Assembly: GCA_038249305.1 (NCBI GenBank)
Contig: JBBRWI010000110.1
Location: 1-12,542 of the forward strand
From: Humitalea sp038249305
GTDB taxonomy: Bacteria; Pseudomonadota; Alphaproteobacteria; Acetobacterales; Acetobacteraceae
DNA: 12,542 nucleotides
Direction: 5' to 3'
Part shown: positions 1 to 6,435 of the stretch, piece by piece
Numbering within the stretch: position 1 is the stretch's first letter
Layout of the letters: each line of letters opens with the position of its first letter
The notes under the pieces: generated by a model
Seen by the model: the letters and a program-made list of their open reading frames with translations, nothing else
Databases searched by the model: none
What the model was told of the DNA's origin: nothing
Made by a program: the position numbers and the translations under genes

Positions 1-225
1 ATCCACGCCGCAGGATTGGGCCGCCTGTGTGCGACTCTGCCCGTGCAACACCAGGGCCCGCGTCAACATCCGTCGCACCGCAGGCTTGCTGGCCTTGGCG
101 GTGGCCGTCCAGCCCGGGATCGGCGCCAGCCCGAGATCCGCGTTGTCCCAACCGGCGGCCGTGCGCTGGATCTGGTCGTAGCGTGCGTCCGAGAAGACCT
201 GCGCTTGATGGGCAGACCGAATTGC
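1..225 (-). pseudogene. Partial frame with TrfB/KorA-like HTH tail, no start codon, cut by window edge
   Basis: An open minus-strand frame of 75 codons runs off the left edge. Its visible end, around residues RALVLHGQSRTQAAQSCGVD, resembles the helix-turn-helix of TrfB/KorA-type repressors (a basic helix, then a G-x-S-x-x-x-A-A core), a family common on plasmids and integrated elements. The frame has no ATG, GTG or TTG near its beginning. An in-frame ATG at 280-282 is separated from it by a TGA at 226-228. A different frame starting with ATG near 245, preceded by a GGA, gives MRLHLNEQFGLPIK and would join smoothly with the HTH frame if one base were restored near 205. I therefore read it as a broken or mis-sequenced gene. 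It lies directly beyond the 3' end of tRNA-Arg, a typical integration site. The family call rests on the tail only, so a different HTH protein is possible. Confidence 0.4.
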
Positions 226-300
226 TCATTGAGGTGCAGCCGCATCTGATCCGGCAAACTGGTCCGCAGGCATTTGAAGCATCTGTGTTTCGTTGGGCCA

Positions 301-377
301 TGGCGCGCCCGGAGGGAGTCGAACCCCCGACCGACGGAGTAGAAATCCGATGCTCTATCCAGCTGAGCTACGGGCGC
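301..377 (-). tRNA. tRNA-Arg (anticodon TCT)
   Basis: The minus strand folds as a complete 77-nt cloverleaf. The 7-bp acceptor pairs GCGCCCG with CGGGCGC; the D arm is GCTC/GAGC; the anticodon arm is TCGGA/TCCGT around loop TTTCTAC; the T arm is GGGGG/CCCTC around TTCGACT. The discriminator is G and the 3' CCA is encoded at 301-303. Anticodon TCT reads AGA/AGG arginine codons. The outermost anticodon-stem pair (27-43) is T-T, a small irregularity that I believe also occurs in other tRNA-Arg(TCT) genes. The 3' end faces the partial HTH frame at the left edge, and a fragment of the window's dispersed repeat begins 14 bp beyond its 5' end. Confidence 0.97.
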
Positions 378-390
378 CCGAGCGCAGGCT

Positions 391-423
391 TAGCAGGCTG
401 CCGAAAAACGGGGGAGTGGCGCC
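391..423 (+). repeat. Dispersed intergenic repeat, copy A (fragment)
   Basis: This 33-bp stretch matches the first part of the repeat at 11587. Both start with TAGCAGGCTG, continue with a GAAAAAC block, and then have a G-run followed by GTGGCGC or TGGCGC. It sits in the 58-bp gap between the NDUFS4-like gene and tRNA-Arg and lacks the later hairpin units seen in copies B and C. A direct repeat GCAGGCT also occurs at 384-390 and 393-399. Confidence 0.55.
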
Positions 424-435
424 GCACCGGCCCGC

Positions 436-753
436 TCAATGCGTCCAGTTCGTCGCACGCCCGAACTTGAAATTATCCGCATAGACCTTGGGCTTGATCG
501 GCCGCGGCGCCGGCGGTTCCTCGATCTCGAAGGCAAGGCCCCGCGCCTGGGCATAGGCCACCGCTTCCTGCCGCGTCGGAAAGCGCAGGATGACTTCGGT
601 ACCCACGGTATCGCCCGACCCCCACCAGCCGGTCAGCGGATCCACCCGCTTCGGCCCCGTCGCCGGAAAGGACAAGACCCAGTGCTGCGTCGCACCCAGA
701 CCAGATTGCATGGCCGAACGCGGCGGCTGATGGATGCGGGCGACCCGGGTCAT
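436..753 (-). CDS. NDUFS4-like complex I accessory protein (ETC complex I subunit family)
   Basis: This 105-residue protein belongs to the ETC complex I subunit family, the bacterial counterparts of mitochondrial NDUFS4, an accessory subunit on the NADH-oxidising arm of respiratory complex I. Visible hallmarks are an N-terminal ARIHQPPRSAMQSG, the core GWWGSGDT (residues 42-49), the RFPTRQEAVAYAQARG segment (57-72) and the C-terminal KVYADNFKFGR..NWTH. Length matches the family. The ATG at 753 is preferred over the ATG at 789 because a GAGGAAAG ribosome-binding site lies just upstream of it and it gives the usual family N terminus. No signal peptide or membrane segment is seen, so it should be cytoplasmic and peripheral. 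It is flanked by tRNA genes on the same strand and could be co-transcribed with them. Confidence 0.93.
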   Translation of the reverse strand: MTRVARIHQPPRSAMQSGLGATQHWVLSFPATGPKRVDPLTGWWGSGDTVGTEVILRFPTRQEAVAYAQARGLAFEIEEPPAPRPIKPKVYADNFKFGRATNWTH

Positions 754-789
754 GCTTTCCTCGTGAATGGAACGCGGTCGGCTGAACAA

Positions 790-866
790 TGGTCGGGGCG
801 ACAGGATTCGAACCTGCGACTTCTACGTCCCAAACGTAGCGCTCTACCAGACTGAGCTACGCCCCG
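790..866 (-). tRNA. tRNA-Pro (anticodon TGG)
   Basis: The minus strand gives a fully paired 77-nt cloverleaf. The acceptor is CGGGGCG/CGCCCCG, the D arm GCTC/GAGC, the anticodon arm CTACG/CGTAG around TTTGGGA, and the T arm GCAGG/CCTGT around TTCGAAT. The discriminator is A and CCA is encoded at 790-792. Anticodon TGG reads CCA and other CCN proline codons by wobble. Confidence 0.98.
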
Positions 867-877
867 GGCTGGATTCT

Positions 878-899
878 CTTAGCGGGTTTTTCCGCGAAG
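878..899 (-). terminator. Small stem-loop between bphP and tRNA-Pro
   Basis: An 8-bp inverted repeat with one mismatch (878-885 with 892-899) encloses a 6-base loop, 21 bp past the bphP stop codon. No T-tract follows on the minus strand, so it is not a classical intrinsic terminator. It could be a weak terminator or an mRNA 3'-end or processing structure before the tRNA. Confidence 0.25.
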
Positions 900-919
900 C
901 GATACCGCACGGACGGCAA

Positions 920-3604
920 TCAATCGGGCCGGGACATCGCCGCCTGCGCCCCGCCGGCGGCGATCCAGGCGGCGGTTTCATGCGCCGGCCGCCCCGCACG
1001 GGAATCGGCGACCACCCGGCGCAGCGCCGCCTCGACCACCCGGTTCTCGAACGGCTTGCCGATGATCGGGCTGCCGGCCAGGTGGTCGGGCAGCACGGTG
1101 CTGATGTCGTAGCCGGTGCTGAACAGGAAGGGGATGCCGCGCCGGGCCAGCGCATCCGCCACATCCCACGACATCTCGCCGTTCAGGTTGATGTCGAGCA
1201 GCGCCACGTCGAAGCTCGCCGCCTCAGCGAGCTCAATCGCCTCGGACGTGCGGGTCGCGGAGCCGACGACGGTCCAGCCGATACCCTCGAACAGCGCTTC
1301 CAACTGCATCACCAGCAGGAAGGAATCCTCGACGAGCAGGATCTTCAGGACGTCCGTCGTTGCCTGCTCCGACGGCCCGCCGAACAGGGTGGCGTGATCC
1401 GACGATTGATCCCGCAACTCCGCCGTACGATCGATCGAGGATGCTGGCAAATGCACGTTGCAGACCAGCCCATCGGGCAGGAATCGCAGGCGCGCCGAGC
1501 CGCCCGTCTCCATCGCCAGCGCCCGTTCGATCAGCGCCGAGCCAAAGCCGCGCTGCGTCGGCACAACGACCGGCGGCCCGCCCGTCTCGCGCCAGACAAG
1601 GTCGATACCGCCATCGGCGCCCGGGCCCCAGGACACGGCAACACCCCCCCCCGGGCGCGACAGCGACCCATGGGTGGCAGCATTGGCCGCCAGTTCATGC
1701 ACGGCCAGGGACAGGGCCAGCGCCGATGCCGGCGTCAGCATGGCGTCGATGCCGCGCACATCCGTCTGGTTGCCCGCATCGACGTAGGGGTGCAGTGCCT
1801 GGCGCAGCAACTGCTCGATCGGAACGCCCTCCCAGCGTGTCTTCGACAGCAGGCCGTGCGCCCTGACCATCGACTGGATGCGGCCGCTCAAGCCCTCGAC
1901 GAAGGCGGTCAGGCTCTCGGCACTGCCGCTGGTGCGCACCACCAGCGCCTGGATGCTCGCCAGCGTGTTCTTCACGCGATGGTCGAGTTCCGCCATCAAC
2001 AGGTCGTCGCGCTCTGCCGTGCGCCGGCGGTCCGCGGCCACCGCTTTGATCCGGCGCAGAACGCCCTCGAGCAGCGCGCGGCGCAGATCGGCCGCGGCAT
2101 CCATATCCGCCGCCGACCACGGCAGGCAGCGGCCGTGCACCGTCCGCAGCCAGGCAGCGAAGGACTTGCGCGGGCTAAGCCGGGCACCGTTCGGCCCATC
2201 CGTGATCGGCGTATCGGGATCGCCCGCCCAGTTCGTGGTGGCCACGACCTCCGGGCAGAACCAGATGATGACGTCGAGCGGTTCTTCGGAGACCGAGATC
2301 GCCAGGATACCGGCGGCGACATCGGCAAATGCGGCGGCGGGCGGCCAAATCTCGGCCAGGCGGTCGGTCGCGAAGACGCCTCCGCCGCCGGCCATCCTTG
2401 TGCCGAGCCAGTCGATCAGCGCCGCGATCTGCGGCTCGGTCGGCGTGACGCCGAGATGGGTCAAATGCCCATCGACGCCGACCGCGACGCCGCCGGGCCG
2501 GGGCGAGACCACGCCGCATGGGATGTAGTCGAGCAGGTTGGGCGATTGCCCGGTCAGCCCGAAGGCATAGTCATCCGCATCCGCCAGATTCAGCATCAGG
2601 GTCTGCAATACCCTGTGGCTGGCCAGGCGGTCCTTCAACTGTTCGTCCTTTTCCCGCGTCTCGATCTGCAGCGAGAGCATCGCGCCGAACAATTCGCAGA
2701 CCGCGCGCAGATGCCGCGGCAGGATGCGTGGGCTGCCGTGGTGGCAGGCGATCAACCCCCATAATTCACCGCCGCGGATGAGGGAAATCGACATCGACGC
2801 ATCGACGCCCATGTTCCGCAGGTACTCGCGATGCACCGGCGACACGTCGCGCAGGATGGCATTTCTCATGTCCAGCGGCGCATGGCTCAGCGGGTTGAGG
2901 GCGGGCGTCAGCGGCGCCGGCGTATAGTCGACCTGGGCGATCAGCCGCAGCCAGGTCTGGCGATACAGCGCGCGGGCCTGCTCCGGAATGTCGGAGGCCG
3001 GGTAATGCAGGCCGAGGAAGGGTTCCAGTTGCGCCGCCCGCGCCTCGGCCATCACCCAGCCGGAGCCATCGTCGGCGAACCGGTACACCATGACGCGATC
3101 ATAGCCGGCGACGGCGCGCACCCGCTCGGCGGCCGCCTGGCACAAGGCTGCCAGCGAGGGCATCGTCTCCAGCCCCTCGACCATCTCCCGCACCCCGGCC
3201 AGGGGGTCGGCGGCGAAGCGGTTTGCAGTGTCGGCGGCTTCGAATTCCAGCACGATCGAGCCGCCAACCCGGTGCAGGCTGGCATCCAGCGGCCGGTCGG
3301 GGGCCGCACGCAGCAAAGGGTCCAGCAGATGCCGAGGTTTGGCGAGGTCCAAGGCCGCGACCAGCGCCCGCAGGCTGCCGACCTGGCGGGCCGTGAACAG
3401 CCCGTCGAGCGAATGGCCCAGCAGGTCTGCGATCGGCCGGCCGAGCAGCCCCGGCGTATCGCCCGCCGCCTGCAGCACCGTAAACGTCGCGGCATCCAGC
3501 ACCAGCATCGCGCCATGCGGCAGGATGGCGCCGGGGATGTGGATCGGTTCGCGGTCGCATTCGGTGCTATCGACCGTGACCGGCAAAGGGTCATGGTCAG
3601 GCAT
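920..3604 (-). CDS. bphP: Bacteriophytochrome HWE histidine kinase with C-terminal receiver
   Basis: This 894-residue protein is a red/far-red light sensor kinase. The order is PAS (about 15-120), GAF (about 145-315), PHY (about 325-510), HWE-type kinase (about 530-720) and receiver (about 752-865). Cys16, shortly before EPIHIPG, is the usual biliverdin attachment site of bacteriophytochromes. The GAF domain has PASDIP (202-207, Asp205) and His258/His288 near the chromophore; the PHY tongue has WAGDP (459-463) and PRKSF (478-482). Phospho-acceptor His542 lies in DHRVKN, followed by the N-box HELAANAATHG (636-646) and the diagnostic W-x-E as WRE (671-673). The receiver has ED (759-760), acceptor Asp804, Thr830 and Lys850. 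No membrane segment is seen. The ATG overlaps the end of bphO by 8 bp, implying translational coupling. A run of nine Gs (1644-1652) lies in the ATP-binding region. The downstream partner is not encoded nearby. Confidence 0.96.
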   Translation of the reverse strand: MPDHDPLPVTVDSTECDREPIHIPGAILPHGAMLVLDAATFTVLQAAGDTPGLLGRPIADLLGHSLDGLFTARQVGSLRALVAALDLAKPRHLLDPLLRAAPDRPLDASLHRVGGSIVLEFEAADTANRFAADPLAGVREMVEGLETMPSLAALCQAAAERVRAVAGYDRVMVYRFADDGSGWVMAEARAAQLEPFLGLHYPASDIPEQARALYRQTWLRLIAQVDYTPAPLTPALNPLSHAPLDMRNAILRDVSPVHREYLRNMGVDASMSISLIRGGELWGLIACHHGSPRILPRHLRAVCELFGAMLSLQIETREKDEQLKDRLASHRVLQTLMLNLADADDYAFGLTGQSPNLLDYIPCGVVSPRPGGVAVGVDGHLTHLGVTPTEPQIAALIDWLGTRMAGGGGVFATDRLAEIWPPAAAFADVAAGILAISVSEEPLDVIIWFCPEVVATTNWAGDPDTPITDGPNGARLSPRKSFAAWLRTVHGRCLPWSAADMDAAADLRRALLEGVLRRIKAVAADRRRTAERDDLLMAELDHRVKNTLASIQALVVRTSGSAESLTAFVEGLSGRIQSMVRAHGLLSKTRWEGVPIEQLLRQALHPYVDAGNQTDVRGIDAMLTPASALALSLAVHELAANAATHGSLSRPGGGVAVSWGPGADGGIDLVWRETGGPPVVVPTQRGFGSALIERALAMETGGSARLRFLPDGLVCNVHLPASSIDRTAELRDQSSDHATLFGGPSEQATTDVLKILLVEDSFLLVMQLEALFEGIGWTVVGSATRTSEAIELAEAASFDVALLDINLNGEMSWDVADALARRGIPFLFSTGYDISTVLPDHLAGSPIIGKPFENRVVEAALRRVVADSRAGRPAHETAAWIAAGGAQAAMSRPD

Positions 3605-4199
3605 CGGTTGTGCCGCGCCAACCGGTCATCCAGGCCTCGAAGGCGGCGAAGGTGTCGGCTGCGGCGCTGACGACCTCCGCGCGCAGCGCCTGGTCGGGCG
3701 GGACGGCGGCGAGTTGCGCCAGCGTATCGCGCCAGCCAGCCCCCTTGTCGGCGCCACCCCCGAGGAAAAACAGCCGCCCGCGCACCCCGTCGGCGCCGAG
3801 CAGATGGTCCAGGCCGCGGGCCAGTTCCCGCCCGCCGAGGGCCGAACCCTCGATCACATAGGCCGCACCGAGCCGACGGGCCGGGCTGTCCAGGACGGGC
3901 AGCCGCTGGCACATCGCGACTTCCAGGCCCGCCCCATCGGGCAACCTGTCCGGGCGCAAGGCCCGCAAGTCCTCGGCCAGCCACTGGCAGCGCTCGGGGC
4001 CGCAGCCGGCGATCGTGTGAAATGGGACATGGAAGCCGTACAAACGGCCGAGGAGTGTTCGATACGCGGCCAGGTCGATCGTCATGGTCTTGACCGCCGC
4101 GAATCCGTCATGCGTGTGCAAACGCTCATGCGCCGGCCGCGTTGCATCGCGCAGCAGCACCCGCAAAGGCGCCGTGTTGGCATGTTCCGATCCTGACAT
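3597..4199 (-). CDS. bphO: Heme oxygenase supplying biliverdin to the phytochrome
   Basis: This 200-residue protein is a soluble bacterial heme oxygenase, which opens heme to biliverdin, CO and iron. His24 in the AHERL segment of the first helix is the expected proximal heme ligand. The distal-helix motif YVIEGSALGG (114-123) supplies the flexible glycines over the heme. The ATG at 4199 gives the family N terminus (a short lead, then LRDATRPAHERLH); its ribosome-binding site is weak, and upstream GTG codons are possible alternatives. The stop overlaps the bphP start by 8 bp. This linkage is typical of BphO-BphP cassettes and indicates that the product makes the chromophore rather than serving iron acquisition. 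Two palindromes lie 60-110 bp upstream. Confidence 0.93.
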   Translation of the reverse strand: MSGSEHANTAPLRVLLRDATRPAHERLHTHDGFAAVKTMTIDLAAYRTLLGRLYGFHVPFHTIAGCGPERCQWLAEDLRALRPDRLPDGAGLEVAMCQRLPVLDSPARRLGAAYVIEGSALGGRELARGLDHLLGADGVRGRLFFLGGGADKGAGWRDTLAQLAAVPPDQALRAEVVSAAADTFAAFEAWMTGWRGTTDA

Positions 4200-4259
4200 C
4201 ACGGCATCGACCACCGTCACACCTCGCTCTATCCCCTGGACGTTCCTGCGGCGGCAAAA

Positions 4260-4269
4260 GCCACGTGGC
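4260..4269. promoter_or_regulatory. Perfect palindrome with CACGTG core, upstream of bphO
   Basis: GCCACGTGGC is a perfect 10-bp palindrome 60 bp upstream of the bphO ATG, in the only non-coding stretch that can hold the bphO-bphP promoter. It could be a dimeric regulator site. No regulator is identified and no confident -35/-10 pair was found near it. Confidence 0.3.
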
Positions 4270-4294
4270 ACAGCAAGACCAGGACCGGCCGCAC

Positions 4295-4307
4295 CATCGC
4301 TGCGATG
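4295..4307. promoter_or_regulatory. 13-bp perfect palindrome upstream of bphO
   Basis: CATCGC-T-GCGATG is a perfect 6+1+6 palindrome, 25 bp upstream of the CACGTG palindrome and about 96 bp before the bphO start. Its position fits an operator for the phytochrome operon. The function is inferred from position and symmetry only. Confidence 0.3.
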
Positions 4308-4391
4308 ACACGACCGAACCAAGCCTAGCGGCGCTTGGCGGGAAAAGCACGACGCGACGTGGGGCACTCGCGCGCGCGCCCGGCCGGGGCT

Positions 4392-4436
4392 TGCAAGAAC
4401 CGGGCCTGCAAGAACGGGGGCTGCAAGAACGGGGGC
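4392..4436 (+). repeat. Three tandem 15-bp repeats
   Basis: Three adjacent 15-bp units start at 4392, 4407 and 4422. Each begins TGCAAGAAC; the last two are identical and the first differs within its last six bases. They lie outside any credible gene. The last unit merges into the start of repeat copy B at the position where other copies carry GGCTGCTGAAAAAC, so they appear to be an expansion of that leading part. Confidence 0.75.
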
Positions 4437-4533
4437 GTGGCGCCTTGGAGAGGGCTTTGCCCCCTCCCAACCTGCCCTACCAGGGGCAGCCGCCCCTGGA
4501 CCGGCAGAATATTGGGAAAATAAAGGCAGGGGC
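4416..4533 (+). repeat. Dispersed intergenic repeat, copy B (left arm of inverted pair)
   Basis: This copy aligns along its length with the reverse complement of 4568-4690. It starts GGCTGC..GAAC, then GTGGCGCCTTGG, a hairpin near 4451-4465, a perfect 8-bp stem with 4-base loop (4480-4487 with 4492-4499), and a conserved end at 4511-4533 that differs from copy C at only two positions. The bphO gene begins about 215 bp to the left. No coding function is credible. Confidence 0.75.
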
Positions 4534-4580
4534 AGGCGGTGACTTCGATCAATAGCGCACCGGTGACGCCCCTGCCTTTA
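4521..4580. terminator. Perfect 13-bp inverted repeat at the centre of the B/C pair
   Basis: TAAAGGCAGGGGC at 4521-4533 is perfectly complementary to 4568-4580, with a 34-bp spacer. The match extends to 23 bp (4511-4533 with 4568-4590) with two mismatches. The A-run before the left arm and T-run after the right arm could let either strand behave as a bidirectional terminator between the DUF192 gene and the bphO promoter. The 34-base loop is long for an intrinsic terminator, so this role is uncertain; the inverted repeat itself is certain. Confidence 0.4.
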
Positions 4581-4690
4581 GTTTACCAATTATCGTGGGT
4601 TCCAAGGGGCCACGGCCCCTTGGCGGGGAGAGTTTGAGAGGGGCGACGCCCCTTTCAAGGCGCGCCACCCGGTTCTCCAGCAGCCTGTCA
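4568..4690 (-). repeat. Dispersed intergenic repeat, copy C (right arm, starts at a stop codon)
   Basis: Read on the minus strand, this 123-bp copy starts with the TGA stop of the DUF192 gene (4688-4690), followed by CAGGCTGCTGGAGAAC. Next come GGGTGGCGC, a 6-bp hairpin with a GAC loop (4639-4653 on the plus strand) and a 20-base perfect palindromic stem pair around two bases (4602-4611 with 4614-4623). It ends with the TAAAGGCAGGGGC block shared with copy B. It matches both copy B and copy D, and its orientation follows the gene it terminates. Confidence 0.8.
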
Positions 4691-5155
4691 GGGGACGTTG
4701 CCGAAGATCCGTTGTTGCACCCGGTCGCCGATTCGCAGGCCCAGGCGTTCGGCGCTGCCGGCTGCGAGTTCCAGCGTCCCTCGCACCGGGCCGCGGCTGT
4801 CGATTGCGGCCAGGGAATGCGGCACCGTGCGTTCGGCGATGCGATGGATGCGCCCATCGGCGGTGATGAAGACCATGTCGAGCGAGGTGATGGTGTTCAT
4901 CATCCACATGCTGCTTTCGCGCGCTGCGCCCCAGTCGAACAGCATGCCTTCGTCGGGCTTGACCTCGGGGCGGAACATCAGCCCGGTCATCTGCTGGTCC
5001 GGACGGATCGCCATTTCCACGGTGAAGGCGTGGCGGGTGCCGTCGCGGGTGGTGATGACCAGGGGTTCGGTCGGCAGGCGGGCTTGCGGGCCGGGTTGGG
5101 CCATCGCGAGCGCGGGGGCGAGGAGGAGCAGGGCAAGCAGGACGCGTCGGAGCAT
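4688..5155 (-). CDS. Exported DUF192 family protein
   Basis: This 155-residue protein has a clear N-terminal signal peptide (basic MLRR, a leucine-rich core and a likely cleavage after ALAMA near residue 19). A DUF192 domain follows at about 30-150. Family hallmarks are TGLMFR (57-62), GMLFDW (70-75), MWMMNTITSLDMVFI (83-97) and DGRI (100-103). DUF192 proteins are small periplasmic beta-rich proteins whose biochemical role is not established; no function is assigned here. The ATG at 5155 is chosen because it starts the signal peptide, although the ribosome-binding site is weak. The gene is separated from the upstream HDAC-like gene by 158 bp, so it probably has its own promoter, which I could not place confidently. 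Its stop codon is the first codon of repeat copy C. Confidence 0.9.
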   Translation of the reverse strand: MLRRVLLALLLLAPALAMAQPGPQARLPTEPLVITTRDGTRHAFTVEMAIRPDQQMTGLMFRPEVKPDEGMLFDWGAARESSMWMMNTITSLDMVFITADGRIHRIAERTVPHSLAAIDSRGPVRGTLELAAGSAERLGLRIGDRVQQRIFGNVP

Positions 5156-5313
5156 GGGACCAGGATGCCATGCCGGGCGGCGGCTGTCATCGGGTGTGGA
5201 ATATTTTCCGCGCAAATGCTGGCCCAGCCTGCTAGGCTTAGACGGCCACGGGCGCAGCCCTGCCCAGCCTCCCCGGGCTATTTGTCCGAAACAGCAAAAA
5301 CCTTGGGAAAACC

Positions 5314-6435
5314 TCAGTCTCGGCCGATCGGGATGCCGTCCAGGATGCCGGCGCAAGCGGCCCGCACCGCCTCTCGCACCGGCAGTGGTTCGGGCGCTGG
5401 ATCGGCCAGGGTGGTGAACCAGTGTCCGGGCGGGTTGCGCCCGGCGGCGCGGTTCAGCGATTGCGCCCGCAGCACCGCCTCCGCCGCCGGCGGCAGGGTC
5501 GCGGGCAGGGACAACCCGTTCAGCGTGGCCCATAGCCCGGCCCAGCAGCGCCCGACCGACCAGGGATTATAGCCACCGCCGCCCAGCAGGATCAGCCGCG
5601 GGGCATGGGGCATCACCGCCGCCAGGGTCGCCCGATAGGCAGCGTTGGTCAGCGAAAGCCGCGCCAGCGGGTCATCGGCCAGGCTGTCGGCGCCGGCCTG
5701 CACCATCACCGCCTGCGGCCGCCAGCGGTCGAGGATCGGCAGGATGGCATGATGCAGCACCCAGGCGGCTTCGGCGTCGTGATACCCCTGGGGCACGGGG
5801 ATGTTGCGCGCCATGCCGCCCGCCCGGTCGTCCTGCGCGCCGGTAAAGGGCCAGCGCCCGGCCTCGTGGATCGACAGGGTCAGCACGCGGGGGTCCTCGG
5901 CAAAGGCGTCCTGCACGCCGTCGCCGTGATGGGCATCGAGGTCCAGGTAAAGCACCCGGGTCAGCCCCTGCCCCAGCCAGGCCAGGCAGCCGAGCACGCA
6001 ATCATTGAGGTAGCAGAACCCACTCGCCCGGTCCGGCCGGCCGTGATGGGTGCCTCCGCCGGGGACATGCACGACACCGCCCGCCGCGGTCAGGGCTGCG
6101 GCCAGCAGCACGCCCCCGGCCCCGGTCGCGGGGCGTGAGAAGATTTCGCGATAGACCGGGTTGCCATCGGCCCCGATGCGGTGCCGGGCGCGGTCGGCGT
6201 CGGAGACGGCTTGCGTCGCCTCGGCCCGTTGCAGGGCGGCCAGATAGTCGGGGGTGTGGAACGCAAGCAGCGCCGCAGGCGTCGCCTGCGGGCTTTGGAG
6301 GAAGCGGTCGGCGGGCAGCCAGTCCAGCGCGGTCAGCAGGTCGGTGACCACCGGCACGCGGGGAATGGCGAGCGGGTGCTTGGGGCCATAGGTGCTGTGG
6401 CGGTAGATCTCGTGCCCGATATAGACAGAGGTCAC
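5314..6435 (-). CDS. Histone deacetylase family protein (AcuC/HDAC-like amidohydrolase)
   Basis: This 373-residue zinc amidohydrolase of the arginase/deacetylase fold is expected to remove acetyl groups from acetyl-lysine or acetylpolyamines; the actual substrate cannot be told from sequence. Visible catalytic features are the GGGTHHGRPDRASGFCYLND segment (126-145, with His130-His131), DLDAHHGDG (165-173, with zinc ligands Asp167 and His169), QAGADS (246-251, third zinc ligand Asp250) and GGGGYN (285-290, transition-state Tyr289). The set is complete, so the enzyme should be active. The GTG start at 6435 overlaps the smpB stop as GTGA, implying translational coupling; an open extension upstream merely shadows smpB. 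It is the last gene of the dapA-smpB operon. It could also be named an acetoin utilisation protein, but no acetoin genes are present. Confidence 0.92.
   Translation of the reverse strand: MTSVYIGHEIYRHSTYGPKHPLAIPRVPVVTDLLTALDWLPADRFLQSPQATPAALLAFHTPDYLAALQRAEATQAVSDADRARHRIGADGNPVYREIFSRPATGAGGVLLAAALTAAGGVVHVPGGGTHHGRPDRASGFCYLNDCVLGCLAWLGQGLTRVLYLDLDAHHGDGVQDAFAEDPRVLTLSIHEAGRWPFTGAQDDRAGGMARNIPVPQGYHDAEAAWVLHHAILPILDRWRPQAVMVQAGADSLADDPLARLSLTNAAYRATLAAVMPHAPRLILLGGGGYNPWSVGRCWAGLWATLNGLSLPATLPPAAEAVLRAQSLNRAAGRNPPGHWFTTLADPAPEPLPVREAVRAACAGILDGIPIGRD

Noticed and set aside
767..2764. 665-codon open frame on the plus strand
   Set aside because: It lies entirely antisense to the tRNA-Pro/bphP region, has an arginine/glutamine/histidine-rich shadow composition and no family motif, while the opposite strand has an unmistakable phytochrome.
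4392..4436. Possible CRISPR array
   Set aside because: The units are only 15 bp, contiguous and without spacers; no cas gene is present.
4325..4552. 75-codon minus-strand frame with repeated FLQ units
   Set aside because: The repeated peptide is only the translation of the 15-bp tandem DNA repeat, the frame runs through inverted repeats, and no ribosome-binding site is seen.
5226..5238. AGCCT-GCT-AGGCT palindrome upstream of the DUF192 gene, also resembling the AGCAGGCTG repeat leader
   Set aside because: The stem is only 5 bp and the similarity to the repeat does not extend beyond about nine bases, so chance is likely.
5280..5313. Possible intrinsic terminator after the HDAC-like gene
   Set aside because: T-rich stretches are present on the minus strand, but no convincing GC-rich stem precedes them.
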